Assembly (NCBI GenBank): GCA_023333565.1
Contig: JAJKFH010001051.1
Span: 24,401-88,400 of the forward strand
Reading direction: 5' to 3'
Origin: Puffinus mauretanicus
Taxonomy: Eukaryota; Chordata; Aves; Procellariiformes; Procellariidae
Length of the DNA stretch: 64,000 bases
Shown here: in pieces, positions 50,970 to 62,812 of the stretch
Layout: every line of letters starts with the position of its first letter
Position numbering within the stretch: the first letter of the stretch is position 1
The notes under the pieces: model-generated
Databases searched by the model: none
Seen by the model: only the letters and a program-made list of their open reading frames with translations
What the model was told of the DNA's origin: nothing
Translations under genes and position numbers: made by a program

Positions 50970-51399
50970 CTGAATTTTTCCTGATATACTACCAGCAGAA
51001 CTGATGTGACCAAGAGTAGCTTACATAGCTTTAACTCTCTAACAGTTGGTGTCTGTTCTAAGTTCACATGAACTTAACAGACCACTGTAGCTCCTAATGC
51101 AGTTCTTAAGTTGACTGAAGAAGTGATGACCACATGAAAAGTCAAGGAGCTACACTTATGTATTTCCTTTCCTCAGATGTAATCTTAGGAATATAACTCC
51201 TTCGTTTACACAATGTTGAGTTAAGTGAGAATTATGTCTACCTGAAGCAGTTCAGCGTCCAAATACTTCTAGCTGAGGGAGTTGTCTTGGAAATATTAAA
51301 AAAACCCATCATCCTTATTTTCTTATACAGTGACACTCTAGTCATGTCATTAGACTGTTCACAATTAATGACAACGACAAGATTAATTGGAATAGTGAA

Positions 51400-51697
51400 A
51401 GGAGGAAAAGCAAATGTTAATCCTACCTTCAAAAAGGGTAAGAAGGAGGATCCAGTGAACAGCAGTCCCCTCAGTCTCACCTTGATACCTGGGGATAGAT
51501 GGAGCAGCTAATCCTGGAAACCATTGCCAGGTACATGAAGGACAATAAAGGTATCAGGAGTAAATAACATGGATTCACAAAGAAGAAGTCATGCTTGACC
51601 AACCTGATAACCTACGATGAAATGACTGACTTTGTAGGTATGGGGAGAGCAGTGGATATTGTCTACCTGGACTCCCAGAGTACCATCACAGGGTGAA
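51400..51697 (+). mobile_element. CR1 LINE fragment from the reverse-transcriptase ORF
   Basis: Blocks typical of the CR1 ORF2 reverse-transcriptase region appear in order on the + strand. AAAGCAAATGTTAATCCTAC precedes AAAAAGGGTAAGAAGGAGGA at about 51429. These are followed by CTGGGGATAGATGGAGCAGC, CACATGAAGGACAATAAAG-like text near 51532, and CATGCTTGACCAACCTGATA at about 51590. GGATATTGTCTACCTGGACT at about 51655 is the equivalent of the RT motif that ends in an aspartate. Both ends are truncated and the frame is interrupted by stops, so it is inactive. It lacks the CR1 3' tail and may have been cut by deletion. Confidence 0.8.
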
Positions 51698-52948
51698 CAC
51701 ATACATCTTCACAGTGTTTTATAACATCAAACTCTAACAATAGCTTCAACTACATTTATAAAACCAAGTTACAGTTCATTAGAGTCAGAAGAAAAGTAAG
51801 AATAGAATTTGGATGTCTTTTCAAGAGGAAAAAGACTCCCAGCTTTTAAATTCCATTGCTGAACACATGATGGTTCATATACAGTCCTAAGGGATTAGTA
51901 GTTTTCAGAAAAGTTACAAGTCAAGAAAATACCACAGTTTATTTTTTTAACTTTATTTCAATATATTCACTAGGATTTTAATTATCCAGTGTTGGACCTC
52001 TGTCTTAGCTAACAAAAGGCCTAAGTTAAAATTGCACCTTAGGTAGGGTCTAAGTGAAGTTAAAACATAATTTCAGCATAAAAACTGAAATGCCCAAAAA
52101 TGATGTGAAAAGTTCTTCTTTCCTTAACTGAATTAAAGAAGAATTATGGTAGACATAATGTAGTTAACTCATTCTTCTAAGAGAGATGAGGAAAGACCAG
52201 GAAATGGGGAAACTATGCCTCCACTCAAGCTTTTGTGACTCTTTGCCATTAATAGTTTTTTTCTTCTCAGGAGTGTTCTTTACTAAACATGAACGATGTG
52301 TTTCAGAGGTTCTGCATTTTTTGTGTATCCTTTATATATAACATATTTAGCCTACTGCAATCTATCACTCTCAGACAGAAATGGCATAAGATAGGTTTTC
52401 TTCAATGTGCAAAATAGTTTTTCTTTTGTTCATGAACAAACTCCTTGTCTGTCAACCATGCTACAATAAAATCATGTACAAAGTAGTCAACAGAATAGAA
52501 AAGTTTTTCTTCTGCAGGAATGTTCTGCCTGTTGAAATGTCTACTCCTGTTTAGGAACATAGTAATAAACAGAAAGCTCTCGTCTTAGTACAGTTTAAAA
52601 ACAGAATTTGGTTTTAGTGATTAAATGGTTTTAGTAATATAAATAATATTTTATCTATGTCTGTTTACCTAGTGTGGAATCCAGTTAACAGATTCCAAAA
52701 CTTATAAGCATTGAAAAACACATTTTTATACTTTAATTATACAATCTTTCATTTCCTGTATGTGTCCCGATATTTCTAAATATTTCCAAGTTCTCTATTT
52801 CCAAAGGTACATCTTTTGATCTTGGTATTTTTGGCTTCCAGTTGCCTCTTCTCTTCATTTCTTTGAATGTAATTTGCTTCTGTACCTATTCAGGCAAGGT
52901 AAGTTTTAGCATTTGTGCATATCCCTTGATTTAATAGCATAGAACTGG
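51698..52948. other. Intergenic AT-rich DNA, no gene seen
   Basis: AT-rich sequence between a CR1 remnant and the CpG cluster. No coding frame with a domain, no repeat family and no RNA gene was recognised. Confidence 0.6.
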
Positions 52949-53210
52949 ACGAACGGCTCGTTGCACGGGAATCTGTATTTTCTGTGTTGTTCAGTGTGCT
53001 GTCGCTGCAGAGCACAGGCACCCTGTGGCGCAGGGCAACGCGGACTGAAACCGGTGTCTCCAGCACTGCACGGTGGGTGCAATGTGCCAGCGCCCAGGAC
53101 CCGCTGTCCCCAGGCACGCACAAGTCTCGAAGAAAACACAGTACCAGGCCACCGAGCGCATCGGTACGGGAGGGATTTTACAGGGAGGCATGACCGACGC
53201 ATGCATAGAA
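52949..53210. promoter_or_regulatory. Isolated CpG cluster (small CpG-island-like patch)
   Basis: By eye about 20 CpG dinucleotides fall within roughly 260 bp, while the surrounding kilobases have almost none. The patch is GC-rich and open in several frames on both strands (52961-53224 +, 52984-53193 +, 52890-53123 -, 52906-53202 -). That is what GC-rich DNA does and is not itself coding evidence. I recognise no domain and no known repeat. It could be a small CpG island serving an unannotated transcript, an enhancer, or the remnant of a CpG-rich mobile element. Confidence 0.45.
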
Positions 53211-56200
53211 ATCTTGCTCACTAGGTAAATCAACATGGGGCAGGCTAATGGGTTCGTGACTTTTTCCTTGTTTGGCTAGGGTGTTTGCTGGGTTGGTGTG
53301 TGTTTCCCCCTGTTTGCTCTATTCGTCTGCTTCTTACTGTGAAGCTAATCTTTACCTTCAGACATGCTGTGGGGAGAGGTGAGCAGCCTGACAAGACCCC
53401 TCCTTGGGAAGGTGTTTACAACTATTCAGCAGCGGTGGAAGCCATTTGGTGATACTGTTATTACAAGTCCTAATGACCTCCTCTCCTCTCTGTTGCTTTC
53501 ATTACATCTCTCCCTTCCAACGGCTTCAAGAAGCTTTAGGAATTTATCATATAAGAGAATTAGGATGAACCTGAGCCAAGCATGTGTGTGGGGGAGAGGA
53601 GAGGCAGGGAAGGGAAAGTTACTCCAAGGTCTGCTATAACCAGTAAAGATTCCTTCAGTTTGTTCTCATTCTTACAAAGACAAGATTTTTTAATGGCCAG
53701 GGAGTTTGTAGGGGAATGATGTCTAAAAGCCTACATCAAAAATCTGTTCTTTGTCTTTTTGGTTTGGTGTTGTTAAATACATTTTAAATAATCTTAAAAA
53801 CTGTCTAATGTGAAAGACCTGAACAGCTCAGCTGACCTTTAGTTTCACTGAAGACATTCCTGAAACATCTGAGTTAGCCACACTCGGCTTTTTCTGCTTA
53901 AAATGGAACACAAATGTAATAAGTGAATAACTAGATGTCCTTATCCAGGAAGCACTCAGAAACATGAACAATTTCAGTGCAAGTGCTAAAGAGATTGGGG
54001 CTGAAGCCACATTTTCTACGTATCAGATGATCTGTCTCAAGAAAGAAGATGAGCCAAAATAGTAACAGTATTGAGGACTAGGTCTGGCTTAGTAATTAAT
54101 TCTATCTTTCTCTAAGAATTTACAAGGCATGTATCCCCCCCATCTGCTACTGTGATGGGCATTAATAAAAAAGCTTCGGAGCGCTTGTGGCAGCTATCAC
54201 AATACAATCCAACCCTCAAATCAGCCACCCAAATAGACTTTTCCTGAGCATCTGGTTCATCCATAAGATTAACAAAACAGTTAAATTTGTTTGAAAAAGT
54301 GACTCCATGGAATTTTATTAAAACAACTTTTTATTAAAACAATTTTGAGCCTTTGCGTTTTTCATCCCTGGAGCCTAGGAAATATCGAAAATGTTTGTAT
54401 ACCGACAAAACCAAAAAATATTAATGATAAAAGAAGTTATAAGGTAGTTAACAACTTTTTAATCCAACTTCTGCATGCACCTGCCTTTGATAGTGTACTA
54501 AGAGTCAGCATAAAAAACTGCAACGCTGCAAATATATTTTAGCACATAGAACGACACACCTGGGACAGCGCACACCAGTGTAAAGTATCAAATGCTGTGA
54601 GGCTCCCAAACAGCAGTACTTGCAAAACTAGAAATAGAAATAGGCTGAGATCGTTAAACAGCAAAATTCTCCTAAAATAGTTACACAGGTAGGGAAACAT
54701 TACTTTTTTGCTCACTGGGCACTTATTCATTAGTTTATTGTGCTTTTTAAAGTACATTCATTAACCTTTCACTAGCATTTTTGGGAATGAGTTGGGTTTT
54801 TTTGTCTCTAAACTGAAGATTGTAGGTATTAGGAAAAAAAAATCAAAATATAGTGGGTTTTTTCAATTTTTAAGTCTAAATCAGTCCTCTTAAATTTTAC
54901 TGTGTGCTTTGGCCTTGTATGTATGACGCTGTGCTGGTCACACATACACTCCAGAGGGAATGCTCAGTTATTAGGTGGTGCAACATGGTATTGAAAAACA
55001 TCAAGCCTTCTTACTAGAGATTTACCATGTACTTAATCCATGCATAATCCAGCTAGCATTAGCACTATTTCTAATTAATTGAAATTAAATGCACAGATGT
55101 AAGAAAAGATTCATTCTGCTTAAACACATGGTAACACAAATACGTTCATAGACTGAGAAAAGCATACAGATTAATGATTACCTTCAACTTTAAAAGGTCG
55201 CAGTACACTGTGCCCTCCTCCTCTGTGAACATCCAAACTAAGAAGGAGGCAGAATGCATGTGTTTTCACTTCCCTGAGGTGCCATGCAGGCAATACGAGT
55301 CCCCTGGCTGGTGCAGCGTTCTGCTTTGAAGTAAATCCCCATTAAACACAGACACAAGACATGACCAGCTGTACAATCCTTTTTCTTGAAGAGTGCTCAG
55401 TCTAACCATTGGGACTATGACAGCAGTAATAGCAGCAAGTTTGTTGACCCTGCAGTCATTTCAGAGGACTAAAAGAATAATTGTATGTTTGTACCTCCCT
55501 TTATTCTCTGGCAGCTACAGTGGGACCATTCTGCCCTCTGAGTGGAGAATCTGCATACCTGACCCTCACCCAATTTTCCAAAATATTTTCGGTAGGCTGC
55601 TAATAACGTATCATCATATACAAGCAAAGACACCCAGCACTCAAATCTCATCAGTCCAAAATGCCTGGCTTAAAATAAGAGACGGTATAATTACGAGGTT
55701 TACAAAAGTAAATAACTCATCTACCCAGAATCCATGAGCAGTTCTGCAAATTCTCATGAAGATTAGTTAGTTGTGCTTCAATGTGCTTGGGGTATTCAAT
55801 GTGCTTGGTATTTCAACAGTGGCCTGCTCCACCTGGTCTGAGACTTACTGGCCTAACTGCTTGTGGAATATATATTCTTGAGCTGTGCTAGATTGATTAA
55901 TCCATTCTCATGGTTAAACTCCCCACTGAAAATTTTACAAAAGCAAACAAGAAATCCCTTGCAGAGAAGTTCAGCTAATACCATGTCCTTGTGAAGAGGC
56001 ACAAGCACTGAAGTGGACAGTTTGAATTGAATGAAGTATGTTACTCTCACTGACATGGACTACCAACACATAGTACTACCACCATAACTCATCCCCAGGA
56101 TATGTCTAGACCAGGAAACAGATTATCCATTAAAGTATGTTAGCTCATGCATTTCGCAAAATACATTTTTCAAAAGGATTTTATACTGAGTGTGTTTAAC

Positions 56201-58399
56201 ACAACCTATGCAGCCTTTATAATAAGCCACCTTCAGAAAGATACCTCTCTCATTTGTTGAATAGTCTCTGCCTTGCCTGTAGTGCCTTGTTCCTGATTTC
56301 ATTCTCTCTTACTCCTCTAGGACTTAACAGTTGCACTATGGTCCTGCATTCCGTCAAACCTACCAGCAAGTTTATAAAGCAATAAATGGATCTGCAACAA
56401 CGATCAGTAATAGAAAAGCCCATTAGCTCTAGACAGTTAAAGCACTGCAGAAAACTCTCTGCTTCCATTTCATTTGCCCTTACCGACAAATTATAAATTG
56501 TGTCAATTATACTAGAGCAAACAAACGTTTTTGACTTTTAAAAATCTGCTCTGTGTAGCAATATCTGGTTTAAGGTTATGCTACTGGCATCCTTCCAAAT
56601 ACATTTGTAGTTACTGTAGGTAGAAAAGCCAAATTTATTACATTTTGTTTGAGCAGAGGTCATTGCAACATTGGTGTTATGTATTCTGGAAGTCTTTTAA
56701 GCTCTTCAAATACTAAATGGAGTTTCAGTGAGCTGGAACCACATGCTGAATCTTATTACAATTCAGTCAGTATTGCTTCTAGCTTTTACATATATAGCAG
56801 GGTCAAAAGTACATGTGAATGTGAACACAATTGTTTCTTTAAATTATTTTCCAAATTGAACTTTCATTTCCATTTTTCACACCTAAAGCAGAAATATTAT
56901 TGTAAACGGTCCACACCGTTTGTACTGAGCATGGATACAACGTCATGCAAGTTCTCTTCAGCATGTGGGTTGCAGCCCCAGGGCAGTACAGAAAACACAG
57001 ACTGCAGCTTTCTGACTGGCCAAAGAGAGTGACTGGTTGTCGAAGAGAGTGTGAAAAAATCTTCTTCTTCCCCTAGAATCAGTGAGTCGTCAAGCCACCG
57101 CCCATTTTTTGGTCTGCTGAGGACATTGAATTACAAATTCAATTACAATTACCACTGACTGTGGTGATATTATCTGCTTCTGACAAGATCTGCTCATACT
57201 TCCACGCTAGTGCCTTGTGCAGTTTCATAAGAACCTATAGTAGGATAATGTCTCTTTGATTTCAATTCCAGACAGAGTAGCACAAAGTCTTTTTTGAGCA
57301 ATTGTACTGAAATTTGTAATGTTGTGGATTCAAGATCTGTGTTAAATTTTGCCTTTGTCATTTTAATTATTTCATTTTTTTATTTATTGGGAGATATTTA
57401 GCCACAACAGGTCTTTGAGCTAAACTGAGGAGCTGAGCTTCGAATGCAGCTTATTTCACCACACCTTATTAATTCATTTATTTAATTTACCAATTCCTTC
57501 TCCCTTTTGCTAACATTTCCAAAACATACCTGAGCAAAGGTGGCATCTGTTTTCTACTGAGTGCTCATTCTTTCCAGGGAAGCTAGAGGTGAAAAATATA
57601 CATGAGAGAAACATTTTAATTGGGTTTATTTAAAGAAAAAAATCACTCCTGTCTAGTTTCTAGCATTTTCTCCAGTTTCTTATGCACAGTAGTAGTCAGA
57701 AAAGTGTGAGCAAAATGCTGCCATCATGTGGCTTTGTATTTATGATCTTATATTTTTTCATTTGTCTCAGTAACTTTTACACATCTTTTCTTTTCTTCTC
57801 TCTCCCGCCTCTATCTCATTTTTTGGATCAGTAGCTCCCAATGTGAGTAAGCATTGTTATGAATTAGGTCAGCAGTCTCATCGCCTTCTTGAAAGATGTG
57901 ACAGTTATTGCACACTAAATAAGGAAATAAATTGCCCTATATCTAGCCACTGAAAAAACTAAGGATATGCAGACATCAAAAACTAGACTATGCAAACATA
58001 GGCAGTGCCCAAGCCTTCCTTCTAAGCCTAAGAGTTCTGATAAAAAAAGATAAATAATAATGCAAAGAGTAAGGGATTGATTTGCTCACAGCTGTATATC
58101 TGGTTGCCTGGAGCGAAAAGTGGCAAATCACCACAGAAAAAGAATTACAAAAAGGCAACCACGAAAATGCTAAGCAAAGGATTAGAAACATGTCTTTGGG
58201 AGAAGGCAGAGAGGTAGAGCTTTTGTCTGAGTGCTAGGTGGAAGGCTTTTGGATCATTTAGGAAACCCATGCCTTCCCACAGCTCAATCCCTGCCATTTT
58301 TTAGGGCTGGGAAAGCAGCAGGGATGGAGCTGCAGGTGTCTTGGTCTGGGGTCCTACTCCAAGTCAAGATCAGCTATTCCTAAAACAGTCCTTACAGAG
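53211..58399. other. Intergenic AT-rich DNA, no gene seen
   Basis: About 5 kb with only short open frames (for example 55393-55737, 56649-57032) that lack recognisable domains. A small imperfect tandem duplication of about 20 bp is at 55778-55815 (TTCAATGTGCTTGG twice). A direct duplication of the word TTTTATTAAAACAA lies at about 54314-54342. Confidence 0.55.
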
Positions 58400-58710
58400 G
58401 TTTATTTTAACAGGGTCTTAAAAAACATCCAGAGATAGTGTTTCCCCAGTCTTTGCCTGCCAAGGAGTCGGTTTCCAATATTACAGTACCTAACTCTCCC
58501 TGCTCTTTTGTAATTTCCAACCTAAACTTCTCTTGATGTAATTTTAAACCATTGTCTTATTCCCAAGTAATGTAGAATATTTATTCCCTTAGTTTCATTC
58601 TCACCTTTGTTTGATCATCTCTTCTCTTCCCAAACTACTCAAGCATATTCTGTCTTGTCTTGTACATCATGTTTTGTAAACTTTTTTGTTACCCTTTTGC
58701 AGAATTATGG
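58400..58710 (-). mobile_element. Old CR1-type LINE 3' fragment, antisense
   Basis: Read on the + strand, this shows the reverse complement of a diverged CR1 3' region. The blocks include TTTCCAACCTAAACTTCTCT at about 58514 and TTTTAAACCATTGTCTTATTC at about 58543. TCTTCTCTTCCCAAACTACT at about 58620 is followed by ATCATGTTTTGTAAACTTTT and TTGTTACCCTTTTGCAGAAT. The order matches older amniote CR1 families. It is clearly more diverged than the copies at 32.9, 41.9 and 51.4 kb, and the ends are approximate. Confidence 0.6.
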
Positions 58711-59150
58711 TCCCTTTGAAGGCAGGGTGTGGTGTATAGTCAGTGTAAAGTTTTGTGTTAATATCTGATGTCCACATCTGTATTTACTCCTAACATACCT
58801 GAAGGAACAAATATCGCTACTCTATTTGCCCTTGAGCCAACATTTTCCCTTAGCCAACATTTTCTAGAGGATGTAGTTTGTGGCGAATTTAGTATCGTTC
58901 ACAACAGATGTATGATACAAAAGACTGAGTACACATTCATGACTCAAAGACCTTCTAATCTCCAATGCAAGTCAATGTGCAAATCAGATAGTTTTCTGCT
59001 CATACTAGGAGAGCTGGAGGAACTGAAAAATATCAATAAAGTATTGAATTTCCAGTCCAGTTATACAACAGCCAACCTATTACCTAATTCAGAGAAATTT
59101 TGATATCACTTAATCCTTTGGCTGTTTTTTAATTTTTATAAAAGCTTATA
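58711..59150. other. Intergenic DNA before the hexamer repeat
   Basis: AT-rich sequence holding an open frame at 58768-59103 (+, 111 codons) whose translation has no recognisable domain. No other feature is seen. Confidence 0.5.
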
Positions 59151-59314
59151 AAAGAAAAAGAAAAAGAAAAAGAAAAAGAAAAAGAAAAAGAAAGAGAAAA
59201 AGAAAGAGAAAAAGAAAAAGAAAAAGAAAAAAGAAAAAGAAAAAGAAAAAGAAAAAAAAAGAAAAAGAAAAAGAAAAAGAAAAAGAAAAAGAAAAAGAAA
59301 AAAGAAAAAGAAAA

Positions 59315-59345
<31 letters not shown>

Positions 59346-59352
59346 GAGAAAA

Positions 59353-59383
<31 letters not shown>

Positions 59384-59384
59384 G
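59151..59384 (+). repeat. (GAAAAA)n hexanucleotide microsatellite, about 230 bp
   Basis: A nearly pure purine tract built from GAAAAA units, with occasional GAAAGA, AAAAAAG and A-run variants. Every base on this strand is A or G across about 230 bp. It follows TATAAAAGCTTATAAAAG and may have grown from an A-rich retroposon tail, but no body was recognised upstream. Length is likely polymorphic and prone to assembly error. Confidence 0.95.
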
Positions 59385-61822
59385 GTTGTCTTCTACATTT
59401 TCCTCAAAATCTTAAGCATAATCAAGAATGTGTTGTATTATCTTATCCATTCTATAGTTATAGATGCATGAAAATATTACTCCCAAGTAAACTGTCATGT
59501 GAGTTCTTAAATAGCTATTCCACATTACTGGGCTATGTTCAGTCTCTTCCCTCTTTGTCAAATGTAAGGTCTTCTCCCACTAATAGTTGAGAGCTAGGAT
59601 ACTTTGTACTTAGTGAAGCTGTATGTGATGTGTGCTTACCAGGTGCTGCATGGATTTAATGCTGTACCTTTGCCAGTAATATATAATTCTGTACTGCATT
59701 TGCATTCAGCAGTTTATTCGTCATTCTTTTGAGTAAATGGATGTACCCCACTAGGTACTGGCCTTGACCTTCAGTGCACTGCAGAAATACATCTTGTGAT
59801 TCTCTCAAGCCAGCCTGGATGATAGCCAGACAGTTTCAAAACTATATACGTGTTTTTCTTTAGAGACTTAAATGTAATCTCTGATTAAACTTTTTGGTTT
59901 TCTATTTAGATTCTATCATAACAAATTGACATATATGAGACTGCTTTGGGAGGCTTTAGAATTTCTGTCACTGGAGGATTTTCAGGACAAGTTAGAGAAA
60001 CATCTGTCAGGACTGGTTAGGTATAGTTGATGTAACCTGGAGGTAAAATAGGTGACCTTCTTAGTCCATTTTTCCTTTTTTTTCTTTGATTTTATAATTG
60101 GCCACTGAGAATACAGTTGGAAAGTCAGTGACTTTGTTCTTCAATATGAACTCTTTTTCTTAAACTAAACTAAAATGACATTGTTCATCTGTTTGTTTTT
60201 CTATATGGGTGATTTGGAGTGTCAGGATATTTTGTTCCAGCAGTATTCACCTAAAAACTTCACCTGGGATTTTTTTGGCACAGGCAACACTTTCCAAAGT
60301 GGTTTCCAGCCCTCATGTAATATGGGCAGAGCCAGTTTCTACATATTATTCCTTTGCAAAATACTACAAAAAAGGAGGCCATTTCTTTTGCTTCTACCTT
60401 AGCCTGCTGGATCTCTTCTACATTACAAAAGTGGAAATAAAATTAGAAGAAAAAAGCAATTAAAGCAAACTGAACTCTAGCTCAGCACAAGGTTAATACC
60501 AAAGTAGAAAGTACATGCAAATAACCTAAAGTAAAAATTACTGCTGCCTTCAATGCACTAAAGAGAGTTTATTTTTATGTATGCAAACTTGAGTTGCTGT
60601 GTGCATACCAGCTTTAGGGTTATCTGAGATCAAAGTAGCACATAATTTAAGGAGACTTCACTGTCTTTGCCTCAAACCTAGGTTTTTATAAAATAACATA
60701 TAGAACAAGGGAGAAGTCTTCGTAAGGATTTCCGGACTGGAAAATGTGCATTAAACATTTGACTGGAATATTATGAAGGACCTTCTAAATTGAGAACAGG
60801 CTACTGCTTGTTTTATTCATACCATGACAATATTCAGGAACATTCAGTGGGTTTCTTCCCAGATAAGACACAAATGCTCGGATCAGACCAACTGATATCT
60901 TGAAAATATCTTGCGCTACCATTTATAAAGTAGTTCTTATATAAGGACCAGGCACCTTGTTATTACAAACAAATTAAGTTAATGTCACTATAACTGAGGA
61001 TTTTAGGGAAAGTTTTGCTCTTTGTGATGAGTCCCTAATTTATTTGCCTACAATTTTCCCTTTAGCTGAGAACATTGAAACCACCAATTGCTTTCAGTCT
61101 CTTGAAGTCAGACTTTCCTGGTATATTCATACTAGAAAAAAGGTCACTTTTCAAATAGAGAAAGCTGAGTCTTGCTCTTTATATCTTTTGATATAACTTT
61201 ATATCAAAAGTTTCAAAACAAATCTCCTCTGCCTGCTGTCTTTTCCTTTTCCCTTGATCAGGCCTGGTACCTTTCGCTGGCTTCCTTGATTGCCTGAAAC
61301 TGCACAATTCCCTCTGGATCACTAGGGAAAGGTGGGCTTTAGGGTGCTTTGTGTTTTGTTTTTTTTTCCCCCTCCTCTCATGATCTTGCAGGCATACCTG
61401 TTCCTGCAGCTCAGGCAGGCTCAAGGTGGGCTCAGCTCTTCCCAACACCAAAACCCTTCCCACCAGCTTCTGCGCTGCTGCCCAGCATGCAGCTCTCAGG
61501 AGCAGCTGAATAGGCAGCTTTGTTTCCCCCTAATACTAATAACTAATAAAACAGATGTGATACATTAGGTTGTTTTTATTTTTTTTTTTTTCCCAGGCAG
61601 TTTCACTTATATTATGTGGCTTCTCATATTGCAGAAAAGAAGGTGAGAAAGATGCTCCTCCTTAAAGGACATCCCAGGTTCTCCTTAAAGATGAATAAAT
61701 AAGTATTTGCAGTGTCTGCTTTGTGATTCAACATACTTCCAGTTTAAAGAGAAACATAAATTCAAATCACAAAAGTCTTTTTAAAGGGTCATTTGCTTGT
61801 CATTGGAATTATAAAGTGTAGG
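59385..61822. other. Intergenic DNA up to the proviral LTR
   Basis: AT-rich spacer with no domain-bearing open frame. It contains a perfect 11-bp inverted repeat with a 4-base loop at 61185-61210 and T-runs at about 61360 and 61582. Confidence 0.55.
61185..61210. repeat. Perfect inverted repeat (11-bp arms, 4-base loop)
   Basis: CTTTTGATATA (61185-61195), loop ACTT (61196-61199) and TATATCAAAAG (61200-61210) form a perfect AT-rich hairpin. It is not flanked by a gene, so a terminator or RNA role has no support. Confidence 0.75.
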
Positions 61823-62353
61823 TGCTGTGGTTTAACCCGGCAGGCAGCCAAACACCACACAGCCACTACCTCACTCCCACCACACAGCCGGCTCACACAC
61901 TCCCCGCAGTGGGATGGGGAAGAATGGAAAATTGAAAAATTCATTGGCTTGAGATAGGAGCAGTTCCAATGGGACAGAGAAAGGAAGGGAAAATAATATG
62001 TGATAATGACAGAATATACAAAGCAAGTGATGCTGTCCGAACGCCACCACCCGCCCGACTGATGCCCAGCCAGTCCCCGAGCAGCAATGGCTGCTCCCCA
62101 ATAACTGCCCCCAGATTATATGCTGAACCTTGGCGTCATAAGGTATGGGATACCCCGTTGGCCAGCTGGGCCAGCTGTCCTGGCTATGCTCCCTCCCAGT
62201 CTCTTCCAGAGCATGGAAGCTGAAAAGTCCTTGACTAGCAGGGTACTTAGCAACAGCTACAAACATCACTGTGTTACCAACATTCTTCTCATACTGAATC
62301 CAAAACACAGCACTAGGAAGAAATTTAACCCTATCCCAGCCGAAACCAGGACA
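61823..62353 (-). mobile_element. 3' LTR of a partial endogenous retrovirus (copy 3 of the LTR family)
   Basis: This 531-bp LTR lies on the - strand. It starts TGTCCTGGTTTCGGCTGG (62353 downward) and ends GGGTTAAACCACAGCA at 61823, so both TG and CA termini are kept. A purine-rich tract (AAGGGGTGGAC on the - strand, just above 62354) sits directly upstream of the LTR in the provirus sense, as a polypurine tract should. Decayed integrase follows at higher coordinates on the same strand, so this is the 3' LTR. The five bases beyond the LTR are GTAGG on the + strand (61818-61822). The matching copy and the 5' LTR must lie to the right of the window. Confidence 0.88.
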
Positions 62354-62370
62354 GTGTCCACCCCTTATTC
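62354..62370 (-). other. Putative polypurine tract of the provirus
   Basis: On the - strand this reads GAATAAGGGGTGGACAC directly before the 3' LTR, the usual place of the plus-strand primer for reverse transcription. It is interrupted by pyrimidines, in keeping with decay or a short core of AAGGGG. Confidence 0.5.
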
Positions 62371-62443
62371 TATACCATTTACGTCATGTCTAGGTCTCAC
62401 ATTTTCTAATACATTCCAATTAATCACCACTACTTTTCTTGTC

Positions 62444-62484
<41 letters not shown>

Positions 62485-62812
62485 ATATCATTGCCTTAGT
62501 CTATGGGCCATCCCTCTAAAATGTCCATTGAGTTCATTTAGTCCATGACTTTGGGCTCCATCTGTCATAACAGTCTTGCAGGGCAGGAGAGATGGTGTGT
62601 GGTGTTGGATTGTAACATCCTGAAGCCAGTTCTGATTCCATTATTGCTGCGCTTGTCTGGTTCTATCATCGTTGCACTTTGCTTGGTTTCATCAGAGTTC
62701 ATTCTTCATTAATCAGGGTGATTTTTACTGCAATACCGTTGATATGACATACAGCAACCATAGAAGTGATGATATAGAATATTATATAGCAATTAACATC
62801 ATACAATTCAGT
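62371..62812 (-). other. Proviral non-coding spacer between integrase and polypurine tract
   Basis: Roughly 440 bp separate the apparent end of the integrase reading (stop at 62813-62815) from the polypurine tract. No env-like or dUTPase-like reading was recognised in any frame on the - strand. The stretch includes a (TA)n(CA)n microsatellite. A complete env gene would need well over 1 kb, so it was either absent in the ancestor or deleted. Confidence 0.55.
62444..62481. repeat. (TA)n(CA)n compound microsatellite
   Basis: About 12 TA repeats run directly into about 7 CA repeats within the proviral spacer. It probably arose after insertion. Confidence 0.9.

Noticed and set aside
52961..53224. 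Several overlapping Cys- and Arg-rich frames that might encode a small peptide
   Set aside because: All are explained by the stop-codon-poor CpG cluster. Frames are open on both strands with no shared start context or domain.
62120..62548. 142-codon open frame on the + strand ending in Tyr-Ile and His-Thr repeats
   Set aside because: It spans the reverse complement of the proviral 3' LTR and the (TA)n(CA)n microsatellite, so it is not a gene.
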